This document shows positions 16,978-26,174 of a DNA stretch of 64,000 bases, one piece after another; the stretch's first letter is position 1; every line of letters starts with the position of its first letter. The DNA is taken from NCBI RefSeq assembly GCF_002252505.1, contig NZ_NNRL01000164.1:186001-250000 (forward strand). Reading direction: 5' to 3'. Under the pieces are notes generated by a model that saw nothing but the letters and a program-made list of their open reading frames with translations, was not told the origin of the DNA and searched no databases. The DNA is from Brucella grignonensis (GTDB lineage Bacteria; Pseudomonadota; Alphaproteobacteria; Rhizobiales; Rhizobiaceae). The translations under genes and the position numbers were made by a program.

Positions 16978-17544
16978 TTAGTGATGTTTTATCGGCTGAA
17001 GCTGGGTCATGAACTCAGTGAAAACCATAGAGCCTTCCGGCCATGGACCGTGGCCCGACTCCGAATTGATATGCCCGGATTCACCAGCATCGATCAACAT
17101 CGCACCCCAATCTTTCACAACCTCTTCTGCGGCCTCAAAGCTGGAAAACGGATCGTTGCGACTGACGACTGTGATCGTCGGAAAAGGCAGACGCTCACGT
17201 GGATAAGGACCAAACGTCATAAGATGCTTGGGCCGGATCTTTTCATTTGAAACATCCGGCGGCGCCACGAAAAATGCGCCAGCAACCTTATGCTGTATAT
17301 GCGGTATGGCGTGGAGCGCTGTTGCAACCCCAAGCGAATGCGCAACCAGAACGATAGGTTTTGTGGCCTCATTGGCGGCTTTAACAAGCTGCGCCACCCA
17401 ATCGTCCTTTACGGGCTTCGACCATTCGGCCTGCTCGACACGTCGCGCCGTCGAGAGTTTGCTCTCCCAACGGGTCTGCCAGTGATCAGGGCCGGAATTG
17501 GTGTAACCGGGTATAATGAGGATATCTGTGTCTTTGACTTTCAT
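16978..17544 (-). CDS. RBBP9/YdeN-type alpha/beta hydrolase
   Basis: A 188-residue serine hydrolase of the RBBP9/YdeN family (DUF/COG3545 type). Features: ILIIPGYTNSGPDHWQTRWE, the hallmark oxyanion loop; VLVAHSLG with the nucleophile Ser; a VSRNDPFSS segment holding the acid Asp; and a terminal GESGHINSESGHGPWPEG with the catalytic His. Cellular substrate is unknown in bacteria. The length is typical, and the ATG at 17544 is the only good start. Confidence 0.88.
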   Translation of the reverse strand: MKVKDTDILIIPGYTNSGPDHWQTRWESKLSTARRVEQAEWSKPVKDDWVAQLVKAANEATKPIVLVAHSLGVATALHAIPHIQHKVAGAFFVAPPDVSNEKIRPKHLMTFGPYPRERLPFPTITVVSRNDPFSSFEAAEEVVKDWGAMLIDAGESGHINSESGHGPWPEGSMVFTEFMTQLQPIKHH

Positions 17545-17748
17545 GCCCCCTATTTAGAGGCGATTTTGCGCGTCTTCAAGCTTGGTCGTTGCGAACCCCG
17601 AAAAGTAGTGAGCGGCTTGAGATAAAACCGGTCCTCAAAGAAGATTGATGCAAATGATGAACAGCTTGTTCGCTAATCGCTATCTTGTGTAACGCTCTCC
17701 AAATTGTGATCTTTAGCGGGAAGATAATTACGGAGAGGATTGACGACT

Positions 17749-18705
17749 ATGGCCATCAGCAGAAGAACTGTACTTGGTTCTGCAGGCGCTGCCGTTATGA
17801 GCAATGTTCTTTCCGCGCGGGCAGAAATGCCGTCGAAGGAGAATGAAATGACTGAGACACTGAAGACGGCCGCTTCCATCAACACTGCAAAGAACGCTCC
17901 TTTACCTTTCGCAATGACGACGCCAGTGCGTGTGGCGCGTGTTGGCCTTAAGGCGCGCGATGCAGAAAGCCTTGCGGAATATTATAGCGATGTCGTGGGA
18001 CTCCGTGAGATGGCGCGCCGTGGTGCTTCCATTGTTTTGGGCGCTGGTGACCGCGAACTGATGGAAATCGAACAGTTTTCGGCTGCCAAGCCTGATGATC
18101 CACGCAGTGCTGGTCTCTACCATACGGCTTTCCTGCTGCCGACTCGTGGCGATCTCGCCCGTTGGTCGCGCCGCGCCATCGACAAGCAGCTGCCTGTTGC
18201 CGGTGCGTCGGATCACAATGTCAGTGAAGCAATTTATCTGACTGATCCAGAAGGCAATGGCATTGAGATCTATTCCGACCGCCCACACAATACATGGCAG
18301 TGGAATGGTGATCGCGTGAAGATGGGCACCGAAGCGCTTGACGTTAAAAACCTTCTCGATGTTATTGATCGAGAGGGCGGTGAATGGAGCGGTGCACCGC
18401 AGAATACTGTCATTGGTCACGTTCACTTGCGCGTGGGCAATGCGAAAGATGCGGAAGCCTTCTGGCATCAGCAGTTGGGCTTTGACACTGTGCAGACCTA
18501 TGGTGACAAGGCCGTGTTTCTGTCCACTGGCGGCTATCATCACCACATCGGCGCGAATGCCTGGCAGAGTTCAGGTGCTGGCTTGCGCGATAAGGATCGC
18601 ACGGGTCTTGCATGGGTTGAAATGGAAGACACGCGTGGCGGTAACAACCACGTCTTTGAAGACCCATGGGGCAATGTGATCAATACGATCAAAAAGAGCG
18701 CTTAA
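17749..18705 (+). CDS. VOC-family (glyoxalase/ring-cleavage-dioxygenase fold) protein with Tat-type leader
   Basis: A 318-residue protein with two VOC repeats: the first from VARVGLKARDAESLAEYYSDVVGL to DPEGNGIEIYSDRP, the second from IGHVHLRVGNAKDAEAFWHQQLGF to FEDPWGNVINTIKK. Metal-type positions His and Glu are present (GLYHTAF, GIEIY, GHVHLRV), as in CatE-like catechol 2,3-dioxygenases, but the substrate is unknown. The N terminus MAISRRTVLGSAGAAVMSNVLSARA-type leader has the SRRTVL twin-arginine core and an AXA-like end, implying export. However, an internal ATG at 17848 (MTETLKTA) has a far better ribosome site (AAGGAG, six bases away), so a cytosolic form may be made as well or instead. 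A TTG at 17740 is a third option. Confidence 0.8.
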   Translation: MAISRRTVLGSAGAAVMSNVLSARAEMPSKENEMTETLKTAASINTAKNAPLPFAMTTPVRVARVGLKARDAESLAEYYSDVVGLREMARRGASIVLGAGDRELMEIEQFSAAKPDDPRSAGLYHTAFLLPTRGDLARWSRRAIDKQLPVAGASDHNVSEAIYLTDPEGNGIEIYSDRPHNTWQWNGDRVKMGTEALDVKNLLDVIDREGGEWSGAPQNTVIGHVHLRVGNAKDAEAFWHQQLGFDTVQTYGDKAVFLSTGGYHHHIGANAWQSSGAGLRDKDRTGLAWVEMEDTRGGNNHVFEDPWGNVINTIKKSA

Positions 18706-18716
18706 CCCCAAACAAT

Positions 18717-18752
18717 AAAAAGCCCCATGTTTACAGAAACATGGGGCTTTTT
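18717..18752. terminator. Bidirectional terminator
   Basis: AAAAAGCCCCATGTTT / AAACATGGGGCTTTTTT around a 4-base loop, between the VOC gene and the convergent purB gene. Confidence 0.95.
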
Positions 18753-18779
18753 TCGGATTCAATTTAGGAAGGCTAATTT

Positions 18780-20081
18780 TTAGCCGAAAACACGCTTGAA
18801 AATCGTGTCCACGTGCTTCGTGTGATAGCCAAGATCGAACTTTTCGCGGATCTGTTCTTCTGAGAGCGCAGCACGAACTTCCTGATCAGCCAGCAACTCC
18901 TCGAGGAAGTCTGCACCCTGTTCCCAGACTTTCATGGCATTGCGCTGCACGAGACGGTAGGAATCTTCACGCGATACGCCAGCTTGCGTGAGGGCAAGCA
19001 GAACGCGCTGCGAATGCACGAGACCACGGAACTTGTTCATGTTCTTGAGCATGTTTTCCGGGTAGATCACCAGCTTTTCGACGACGCCAGCCAGACGGTT
19101 CAGCGCGAAGTCGAGTGTGATGGTGGTGTCTGGACCAATCGCACGCTCAACGCTCGAATGCGAAATATCGCGTTCATGCCAGAGAGCGACGTTTTCCATA
19201 GCAGGAACAACCGACATGCGAACCAGACGGGCGAGGCCGGTCAAGTTTTCAGTCAGAACAGGGTTGCGCTTGTGCGGCATTGCCGAAGAGCCTTTCTGGC
19301 CGGGCGAGAAGAATTCTTCTGCTTCCAGAACTTCCGTGCGCTGCATGTGACGGATTTCGATTGCAACATTTTCAATCGATGAAGCGATAACGCCGAGTGT
19401 TGCAAAGAACATGGCATGGCGGTCGCGCGGGATAACCTGCGTGGAAACCGGCTCTGCTTCCAGACCAAGCTTTTCGCAGACATATTCTTCCACGCGTGGA
19501 TCGATATTGGCGAAGGTGCCAACAGCGCCCGATACGGCACCGGTCGCGATTTCTGCGCGTGCGGCAACGAGACGTGCGCGGTTGCGCAGCATTTCGGCGT
19601 AGAAACGAGCGAAAGTCAGACCCATTGTGGTCGGCTCGGCGTGGATGCCATGGCTGCGGCCGATACGAACGGTATCCTTGTGTTCGAAAGCGCGCTTCTT
19701 GAGCGCTGCAAGCACACGGTCCATGTCTGCGAGAAGCAGATCAGCTGCGCGAACGAGCTGCACATTGAGCGTGGTATCGAGTACGTCCGACGAGGTCATG
19801 CCCTGATGCACGAAGCGGCTGTCTGGACCAATAAATTCAGCAAGATGCGTCAGAAACGCGATGACGTCATGTTTGGTGACTGCTTCGATTTCGTCGATGC
19901 GCGCAACGTCGAACTTGGCGGCATCACCCTTTTCCCAAATGGTCTTTGCTGCTTCCTTGGGGATGACGCCGAGTTCGGCAAGCGCCTCACATGCATAGGC
20001 CTCAATCTCAAACCAGATGCGGAATTTGGTTTCGGGAGACCAAATGGCGACCATTTCTGGTCTGGAATAGCGCGGGATCAT
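18780..20081 (-). CDS. purB: Adenylosuccinate lyase
   Basis: Acts twice in purine synthesis, splitting SAICAR and adenylosuccinate with release of fumarate. The 433-residue protein has TSSDVLDT, GRSHGIHAEPTT with the catalytic His, and the flexible-loop signature SSAMPHKRNP (about 265-274) holding the catalytic Ser. The start at 20081 (MIPRYSRPEM) has AGGA seven bases away; the ATG two codons upstream is too close to that site. purB lies about 3.5 kb from purC here, separated by unrelated genes. Confidence 0.97.
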   Translation of the reverse strand: MIPRYSRPEMVAIWSPETKFRIWFEIEAYACEALAELGVIPKEAAKTIWEKGDAAKFDVARIDEIEAVTKHDVIAFLTHLAEFIGPDSRFVHQGMTSSDVLDTTLNVQLVRAADLLLADMDRVLAALKKRAFEHKDTVRIGRSHGIHAEPTTMGLTFARFYAEMLRNRARLVAARAEIATGAVSGAVGTFANIDPRVEEYVCEKLGLEAEPVSTQVIPRDRHAMFFATLGVIASSIENVAIEIRHMQRTEVLEAEEFFSPGQKGSSAMPHKRNPVLTENLTGLARLVRMSVVPAMENVALWHERDISHSSVERAIGPDTTITLDFALNRLAGVVEKLVIYPENMLKNMNKFRGLVHSQRVLLALTQAGVSREDSYRLVQRNAMKVWEQGADFLEELLADQEVRAALSEEQIREKFDLGYHTKHVDTIFKRVFG

Positions 20082-20203
20082 GGGCATATCCTGTTTTGGC
20101 GGCCCGTCTGCCGGGCTGCAGGTCTTGGGTAAAGGGAATGCGCGGTGTTTAGCAGAGCCTGATGCTCAGCTCAACGCACTCCTCCCGGAAAAGTGGCTTT
20201 AGA

Positions 20204-20875
20204 TTATCGTGCCGCTTCTGCGGCTTCGCGAATGGCTTTGATATTGGCGCTGTAGCTCTCGACCGAGTTGCCTTTGTAAACGGCAGAACCCGCAACGAGA
20301 ATATTTGCACCGGCTGCAACAACCGATCCGGCAGTCTCAGGCGTGATGCCACCATCGACTTCAATGTCAATCGGGCGGTCGCCAATCATCTCACGCACTT
20401 GGCTGATCTTATCAAGCATCGGGGCGATGAACTTCTGGCCACCAAAGCCCGGATTGACCGTCATGACGAGAACGAGATCAACGTCATCAATCACGTTGGT
20501 CAGTGCTTCGACAGGTGTTGCTGGATTGAGCGCCAAACCGGATTTTTTGCCGAGTGCGCGAATGTTCTGCAACGAACGATGCGTGTGTGCGCCAGCTTCT
20601 GCATGAACCGTGATCAGGTCACAGCCTGCATCGGCGAAAGCTTCCAGATACAGATCGCATGGTGCAATCATCAGATGCGTGTCGAAGAAAGCCTTGGTGC
20701 GCGGACGAATTGCTTTCACCACCTGAGGACCGAACGTGATGTTCGGCACGAAATGACCATCCATGACGTCGATATGAATCCAGTCGGCACCGGCTTCAAG
20801 CACGGCATCGACTTCTTCGCCCAAGCGCGCAAAGTCTGCGGAAAGGATGGATGGGGCGATTGCGATAGGACGCAT
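20204..20875 (-). CDS. rpe: Ribulose-phosphate 3-epimerase
   Basis: Interconverts ribulose 5-phosphate and xylulose 5-phosphate. The 223-residue TIM barrel has [15 protein letters not shown] (7-21), the metal ligands His34 and Asp36 in [12 protein letters not shown], His67 in THLMI, Asp174 in EVDGGI, and the phosphate loops GFGGQ and GSAVY. Length is standard. It lies 122 bases downstream of purB on the same strand and could be read from the purB transcript. Confidence 0.96.
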   Translation of the reverse strand: MRPIAIAPSILSADFARLGEEVDAVLEAGADWIHIDVMDGHFVPNITFGPQVVKAIRPRTKAFFDTHLMIAPCDLYLEAFADAGCDLITVHAEAGAHTHRSLQNIRALGKKSGLALNPATPVEALTNVIDDVDLVLVMTVNPGFGGQKFIAPMLDKISQVREMIGDRPIDIEVDGGITPETAGSVVAAGANILVAGSAVYKGNSVESYSANIKAIREAAEAAR

Positions 20876-20960
20876 GGTTGTCTCCCTGGCAGGATGTTTG
20901 TCACATCATAAAATAAAAAATGCGCCCGGCCATTTTTGACCGAACGCAGATATTGAGTCT

Positions 20961-21884
20961 CTAGCCCCAACGCTTGTGGAACCACATCCACTGGCCGGGA
21001 TATTCGCGCACCCAGTCTTCAACGGTGTCGTTGAGAAGCTGTGCGGTCGCGGCGATGTCGATCTCGCCCTTTTCGTCGCGCGGGAGCTCCATACGCTCTT
21101 TCAGCTCTAGGCGATAGCGACCGCCGGGCAGGCGAATGCAGCGCGCCGGATAGACATCGCAATCATACTGGCGCGCGAGCTTTGCCAGCAGCGGATTGGT
21201 CTTCACCGGACGGTTGAAGAAGGTTGAAGGAACGCCACGCTGGAACTTCTGGTCCACCAGCATCCCGACATTGCCACCAGTATCCAGAACACGCGCCAGC
21301 GACCATGCAGCACCGGCCTTGGAAGGCACCAGATGCCCCATATTGGTCTTGCGTGCTTTCAGAACTGTTTTGGCAATATAGGGATTGTTCGGCGGGCGGA
21401 AGAGGGCGGTAACATCTAGGCCAAATGTACCTGCACAAATCGGCAGAAGCTCGAAATTACCGGTATGGGCGGTGAAGAATATATGCGGCTTCTTCTCGTC
21501 ACGCAGACGTTCAAAAATCGGAATGCCGTCAACTTCAATAAGACCCGGCTCGGTCGCATTCGGATCAAAATCGAAAATCGCATCGAGGAAGATATATTCC
21601 GCGAAAAGACGCGCCATCGAATCCCACATCTCGACGGCGATTGTCTCAATTTCAGCGTCACTCTTCTCTGGATAGGCATGACGCAGATTGCTGGTTGCAA
21701 CCTTATGCCGTGGTGTAAGTGGCCCGACCTTACGCGCAAACCATGCCGAAAAGTGGATCGCGCTTTTAGCAGGCAGCAGACGCAGCAGTGCCAGCGCGAT
21801 AAACACAGCCTGCGCCCAAAGCCAGTAATTAAACTGCTTAAGCTTGCGCGACCACTTGAAGAGAAGAAGTTTGAATTTGAACAT
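20961..21884 (-). CDS. lpxXL: Lipid A very-long-chain acyltransferase LpxXL (LpxL/HtrB family)
   Basis: An inner-membrane acyltransferase, 307 residues, of the lauroyl/myristoyl transferase family, with the catalytic HX4E motif HTGNFE (140-145), an N-terminal membrane anchor (about 22-38) and the conserved tail VREYPGQWMWFHKRWG. Its place at the end of the acpXL cluster identifies it as the enzyme that adds the 27-hydroxyoctacosanoate (C28) chain to lipid A in Rhizobiales. The ATG lies seven bases after the adh stop codon, so the two are cotranscribed. A TTG one codon upstream is an alternative start. Confidence 0.92.
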   Translation of the reverse strand: MFKFKLLLFKWSRKLKQFNYWLWAQAVFIALALLRLLPAKSAIHFSAWFARKVGPLTPRHKVATSNLRHAYPEKSDAEIETIAVEMWDSMARLFAEYIFLDAIFDFDPNATEPGLIEVDGIPIFERLRDEKKPHIFFTAHTGNFELLPICAGTFGLDVTALFRPPNNPYIAKTVLKARKTNMGHLVPSKAGAAWSLARVLDTGGNVGMLVDQKFQRGVPSTFFNRPVKTNPLLAKLARQYDCDVYPARCIRLPGGRYRLELKERMELPRDEKGEIDIAATAQLLNDTVEDWVREYPGQWMWFHKRWG

Positions 21885-21891
21885 CAACGTC

Positions 21892-22920
21892 TTAGTCGAT
21901 CTGCAATACGATCTTGCCGAAGACGTCGCGGCCTTCCATGCGCTTCAAAGCGGTGCCAATGTCATCAAAGCCGACAATGGTGTCGATAACCGGATGAACA
22001 ACGCCCTGCGCCATTTTCTGCATCGCATCAGCCATGTTTTCCATGCGGCAACCGAAAGAGCCGAGGATTTTAAGCTGCTGCTGGAAAAGCTGCATCAGGT
22101 TCATGTTCGTGGAAACACCTGAGGTCGAGCCGCAAGTGACGAGACGTGCGCCGCGCTTCATGCAGAGCATCGAGCCTGCCCATGTGTCCGCACCGACATG
22201 TTCGAACACGACATCGACGCCCTTCTTCTTGGTGAGCTTGCGCACAACACCTTCAAAGCGGTCGACACGATAATTGATGACGTGATCAGCACCGAGCGCC
22301 TTGGCCTTTTCGATCTTGTCGTCGGAGCCAACCGTGGTGATAACCGTGCAGCCCATTTTCTTGGCAAGCTGGATTGCAGCCGAGCCAATGCCTGAACCAC
22401 CGGCCTGAACCAGAACAGTTTCACCCGGCTGTAGTTTGGCATTGTCAAACAGCATATGCTCGACTGTACCGAAGGTAACAGGAGCAACCGCTGCGCCAAT
22501 GGCGTCAACGCCGGGAGGTGCCGGAACGAGCAAACGTGCTGGCAGATTGACGGCTTCACATGCAAAGCCATCGAGATGGAAGCCATGAACGCCGCCGACA
22601 TGTTCGCAAAGATTGTCACGACCTTCGCGGCAGGCTTTGCAGAGACCACAGGTGCGTGCGCCATAAATCGAAACAAGCTGACCCGGCAAAACATTGGATA
22701 CGCCCGGGCCGATTGCATCGACCACGCCGGAGGCTTCCGCGCCGATCACCAGCGGCATTTTGCGCTTGGCAAATGCCATGCCGCGCCAACCCCATACGTC
22801 GATATGGTTGAGTGCTACAGCCTTGATCTTCACTGTCACTTCGCCATTGCCGGGTGCAGGTGGCGGTGCAATGTCGGTCATTTCGAGACGACGATCATCG
22901 AGAAGCTGCAAGGCGCGCAT
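21892..22920 (-). CDS. Zinc-binding alcohol dehydrogenase of the lipid A VLCFA cluster
   Basis: A 342-residue medium-chain dehydrogenase/reductase. The structural zinc lobe has four cysteines in CGLCKACREGRDNLC (Cys91, 94, 97, 105), the NAD(P) fold starts VLVQAGGSGIGSAAIQLA, and VTFGTVEHML precedes it. The catalytic-zinc Cys position near residue 38 reads NHIDVWG, as in the quinone-oxidoreductase-like branch, so true alcohol dehydrogenase activity is not assured. In rhizobia the equivalent gene is called adh2XL and sits at the same place in the acpXL cluster; its exact step in making the hydroxylated C28 chain is not settled. Confidence 0.88.
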   Translation of the reverse strand: MRALQLLDDRRLEMTDIAPPPAPGNGEVTVKIKAVALNHIDVWGWRGMAFAKRKMPLVIGAEASGVVDAIGPGVSNVLPGQLVSIYGARTCGLCKACREGRDNLCEHVGGVHGFHLDGFACEAVNLPARLLVPAPPGVDAIGAAVAPVTFGTVEHMLFDNAKLQPGETVLVQAGGSGIGSAAIQLAKKMGCTVITTVGSDDKIEKAKALGADHVINYRVDRFEGVVRKLTKKKGVDVVFEHVGADTWAGSMLCMKRGARLVTCGSTSGVSTNMNLMQLFQQQLKILGSFGCRMENMADAMQKMAQGVVHPVIDTIVGFDDIGTALKRMEGRDVFGKIVLQID

Positions 22921-23000
22921 GAATTTATCCTTTTCAAGACATAATCCCGGATAGCACTCGGCTTTCCGGGATTACCGAGAATATATAATTTTTAGTCCGA

Positions 23001-24278
23001 TTAATTCGGATTAGCTGTCAATACAAGGCTGGTATTCTGTCCACCAAAGCCAAATGAGTTTGAAAGCACGGCGGAAACCTGTCCATCACGCTTCACATTC
23101 GGCACAACATCCAGCGGAATTGCTGGATCTGGATTGTCGTAATTGATGGTCGGAGGCAATGTGCCGGTTTCAATTGTCAGCAGTGAGAATACCGCTTCAA
23201 TCGCACCGGCTGCGGTCAGGGTGTGACCGATCATCGACTTATTGGACGATACCGGGATCGAAGAAAGCTGCTCGCCAAATACGGTTGAAAGAGCGAGATA
23301 TTCCATCTTGTCATTTTCAGGCGTCGAGGTGCCATGTGCATTGACATAGGAAAGCTGATCTTCGGTGAGACCCGCATCGGCAAGGGCCGCGCGCACCGTT
23401 CCGATTGCAGGCGAGGCATCCGGCTTGGAGCGGGTGCGGTGGAAGTCGTCAGCCTTTTCACCGCAACCGGCGAGAATGCCAAGCACCTTCGCGCCACGAG
23501 CAATTGCACTTTCAAGCGATTCCATAACCAGCGCGCCCGAACCCTCAGCCATCGCAAAACCATCGCGATCTTTCGAGAAAGGCTTGGAAGCTTTTTCTGG
23601 CTTGTCGTTCTGCGTAGAAAGGGCTGAAAGCAGCGAGAAACGAATGAGCGATTCAGCCGATACCGAACCGTCTGTACCAATCGAGAGAACGCGGTCGCTT
23701 TCACCACGGCGAATAGCTTCAACACCAAGCTGGATCGCAGTTGCGCCAGAGGCACAGGCCGTTGACAGTGTTACAGGCAGGCCGCGTGTGCCAAAGGCTT
23801 CCGACAGGCGCTCGGCAATATAGCCAAACTGCGTTGTATTGAAGAGTTCTTCCTGACGGGCACGACGGCAAGCTTCAAGCAGAAGCTGATAGCTGGCCGA
23901 ACCTTCATCCTTGATGCTCGCATCAAGAGCAAAACGGCTCTTCCAGTCGAGTTCAACGGGAGGTGCTGCAAGGAAAAGCGGACCGCCGAAATTGGTTACG
24001 GAAAGGCCGGACTGTGCGAGAGCTTCTTCGCCTGCAAGACGTGCGAGCGCCTCGGAGAGAGCAGAGGAGCCGACATTGCTTTCAGGCAGAAAATCGACTG
24101 TACCGGAAAAACGTGTCTTCAGGCTTTCCGTTGGAAAACGGGTAATTTCATGAATGCCGGAGCGTCCGCCGGTAAGGGCCGCCCAGTTGTCCTGCTTGCC
24201 CTGTCCGAGTGAAGAAACAACGCCTGCACCCGTGATAGCAACGATGGGACGGCCGAGATGGTCTGTATATTTGGTCAT
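23001..24278 (-). CDS. fabF1XL: Beta-ketoacyl-ACP synthase FabF1XL
   Basis: A 425-residue condensing enzyme (thiolase fold) that elongates AcpXL-bound chains toward the C28 fatty acid of lipid A. The Cys-His-His triad is complete: Cys175 in STACASGAT, His315 in NAHGTSTP, and His352 in SMIGHTLTAAG; the GFGGQN glycine loop is near the C terminus. It starts one base after the stop codon of the partner synthase, so the pair is translationally linked. The partner lacks the active Cys, which suggests that this protein is the catalytic half of a heterodimer. Confidence 0.92.
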   Translation of the reverse strand: MTKYTDHLGRPIVAITGAGVVSSLGQGKQDNWAALTGGRSGIHEITRFPTESLKTRFSGTVDFLPESNVGSSALSEALARLAGEEALAQSGLSVTNFGGPLFLAAPPVELDWKSRFALDASIKDEGSASYQLLLEACRRARQEELFNTTQFGYIAERLSEAFGTRGLPVTLSTACASGATAIQLGVEAIRRGESDRVLSIGTDGSVSAESLIRFSLLSALSTQNDKPEKASKPFSKDRDGFAMAEGSGALVMESLESAIARGAKVLGILAGCGEKADDFHRTRSKPDASPAIGTVRAALADAGLTEDQLSYVNAHGTSTPENDKMEYLALSTVFGEQLSSIPVSSNKSMIGHTLTAAGAIEAVFSLLTIETGTLPPTINYDNPDPAIPLDVVPNVKRDGQVSAVLSNSFGFGGQNTSLVLTANPN

Positions 24279-24279
24279 C

Positions 24280-25461
24280 TTATGCTCTCACCAGCTTTGC
24301 GGCACCCTCAGCGCGGGTTGCGCCGACGGTGGTGACAATGGCTTCGCCGATCGTTCCATCAATCGTCTTTTCAGACGGGCTTAATGGTGCGAAAGCCTCA
24401 CCTTTCCAAACAGAAATAGCCGCGAGAGCCAGCGCCAACGGGAACTGAGCTTCGCGCAAATGTCCGGTCAGGTTGGCAATGCCGCGATAAGCGGCGGAAA
24501 TGCCCTCAAGTGCAGCTTTTTCGGCGGCCGTTGCGTCATGCGCGCCGGAGGCACCCGAAACCACATATTCAGGCTCCTTGCCGCCATTGGCAGCAAGCAC
24601 CAGTTCACGAACCGTCTTCGTGAGATCGGCAGCATCGCGACGAACCTGTGCACTTTCGATGTTTGCGATCTCCGCATAGGCGCGGGCACCGCGCTTTTGC
24701 GCATGGTCTGCGCTTTCAAGCACAAGGAACACGCCGCCAGAGCCGGAAATCATGCCGCCACCGGCGCTGCTTTCACGCTCCCAGAGCGATGCCCAGCCAT
24801 CATGCTTGAGCAATCCGCCAAGCTCATGGCCGAGAATCATGTCGAAATGTTCTGAGTTGTACGATCCGCCAACCAGCGCATGCGTGCTCTGGCCAGAGCG
24901 AATGCGTGCTGCCGCCGTTTCAATCGCTGAAATGCCTGAACCTTCTTCGCCCATGAATGTGCGCGATGAGCCGGTCACTTTATGGACGATGGAAATATTG
25001 CCAGCCAGCAGATTGGAAAGCTGGGCCAGAAACAGGGTAGGGCGCAGCTCGGTCGAGAGTTTCTCATTGAGCATCACACCGCGATCGTTACTGGTCCGGC
25101 CTTCGTCGAGAATCTGCATGTCGACGGTGATGTCGCGTTCGCCGCCACCGGCGCCCACAACCATGTCCATGCTTGCGCAAAGCGCTTCGTCGTCCTTGAT
25201 ACCGGCATCGTCAAGCGCAAGGCCTGCCGCATAGGTGCCAAGCCGCTGCCATGTTTCCATCTGGCGCTGGTCGCCACGCTTTGGGATTTGCAAACCCCAA
25301 TCGACTTCGCCCAGTGGATGAACTGTGTATGGCGCAAAGGCTTCCTTTTCGAGGCGCGGTTCTGAACCTGTCTTGGAGAAAGCATTCCAATGCGCATCCA
25401 GTCCTTCGCCTAGCGAAGAGATGATGCCAATGCCGGTGATGACGACTTTATTGCTCTGCAT
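24280..25461 (-). CDS. fabF2XL: Beta-ketoacyl synthase homologue FabF2XL lacking the active-site Cys
   Basis: A 393-residue protein of the ketosynthase fold (VVITGIGIISSLGEGLDAHWN at the N terminus). Where the active Cys belongs, the sequence is GEEGSGISAI, putting Glu173 in the Cys position; His308 (GAHDAT) and His334 (TGHLRE) align roughly with the two histidines. It is therefore not a normal condensing enzyme. By analogy with the chain-length factor of type II polyketide synthases, it probably pairs with FabF1XL and sets chain length. The gene order acpXL-fabF2XL-fabF1XL is that of Rhizobiales lipid A clusters. Confidence 0.88.
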   Translation of the reverse strand: MQSNKVVITGIGIISSLGEGLDAHWNAFSKTGSEPRLEKEAFAPYTVHPLGEVDWGLQIPKRGDQRQMETWQRLGTYAAGLALDDAGIKDDEALCASMDMVVGAGGGERDITVDMQILDEGRTSNDRGVMLNEKLSTELRPTLFLAQLSNLLAGNISIVHKVTGSSRTFMGEEGSGISAIETAAARIRSGQSTHALVGGSYNSEHFDMILGHELGGLLKHDGWASLWERESSAGGGMISGSGGVFLVLESADHAQKRGARAYAEIANIESAQVRRDAADLTKTVRELVLAANGGKEPEYVVSGASGAHDATAAEKAALEGISAAYRGIANLTGHLREAQFPLALALAAISVWKGEAFAPLSPSEKTIDGTIGEAIVTTVGATRAEGAAKLVRA

Positions 25462-25572
25462 GGTTCGGTCTGCCCGTAAATGCTGTGCTTATGGATTCTA
25501 TGCGTGATCCAGAAACGGAATCAGGGCGAACACGGATGTTCACCCTTCAATACCGTCAGCTTTCGCGGCTGG

Positions 25573-25854
25573 TCAGCCCTTTTTGGCTGCGACCAGCTCG
25601 TCGATCTTGGCGCAGAGATTCTTCAGAACGAAGTATTCTTCCGTCGGCGCTTTGCCTTCGTTCACTTCCTGCGTCCACTGTTCAAGCGGAATCTTGATGC
25701 CGAATTCTTTGTCGATCGCAAATACGATGTCGAGGAAGTCGAGGCTGTCGATGCCAAGATCATCGATAGTGTGGCTATCCGGCGTGATGGTGTCACGGTC
25801 GATTTCGCTGGTTTCGGCGATGATGTCGGCGACTTTGTCAAAAGTAGAGGACAA
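25573..25854 (-). CDS. acpXL: Acyl carrier protein AcpXL
   Basis: A 93-residue specialised acyl carrier protein that holds the growing very-long-chain acyl group for lipid A. The phosphopantetheine serine is Ser37 in GIDSLDFLD. The C-terminal extension [23 protein letters not shown] distinguishes it from housekeeping AcpP. The start appears to be TTG, with AAGGAA at good spacing; no in-frame ATG gives a complete domain. It is the first gene of the minus-strand cluster, and the promoter should lie in 25855-25960. Confidence 0.95.
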   Translation of the reverse strand: MSSTFDKVADIIAETSEIDRDTITPDSHTIDDLGIDSLDFLDIVFAIDKEFGIKIPLEQWTQEVNEGKAPTEEYFVLKNLCAKIDELVAAKKG

Positions 25855-26174
25855 GTTTCGATTCCTTTATTCTTGGCGATGCCACAACAGGCATACGTCT
25901 GAGTATCTGCGCGTGTCTAGCGTGTTTCCGGCGATAGGGAAAGTCATATTGCTTTCACAATAGCCAGAGCTTTGTGGGCGCATATAAGGTGCCTGCTACG
26001 TGAAGCGCAACATAAAGCGAATTACAAATTTTTGAAATGTTTTGAAGTTCGTATCATGAATTGGGGCAAAAGCAATGTTTCATCCTTAGCATATCGAGCA
26101 GTTAGCCTCTTGCGCAGTGCGCGCCGATGCGGCTTGATGCGGCTCTCAAAAACGCATCAGAATGGGCGAACAAA
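25855..26174. other. Divergent intergenic region acpXL/galM
   Basis: A 320-base region between the divergent acpXL and galM genes. I see no gene, repeat or clear hairpin. An in-frame ATG at 26127 would extend galM by 16 residues but has no ribosome site. Confidence 0.45.

Noticed and set aside
20180-20192. CTCCTCCC near the end of rpe as another cuckoo-type motif
   Set aside because: It lacks the full nonamer CCTCCTCCC and only a weak 4-bp stem surrounds it.
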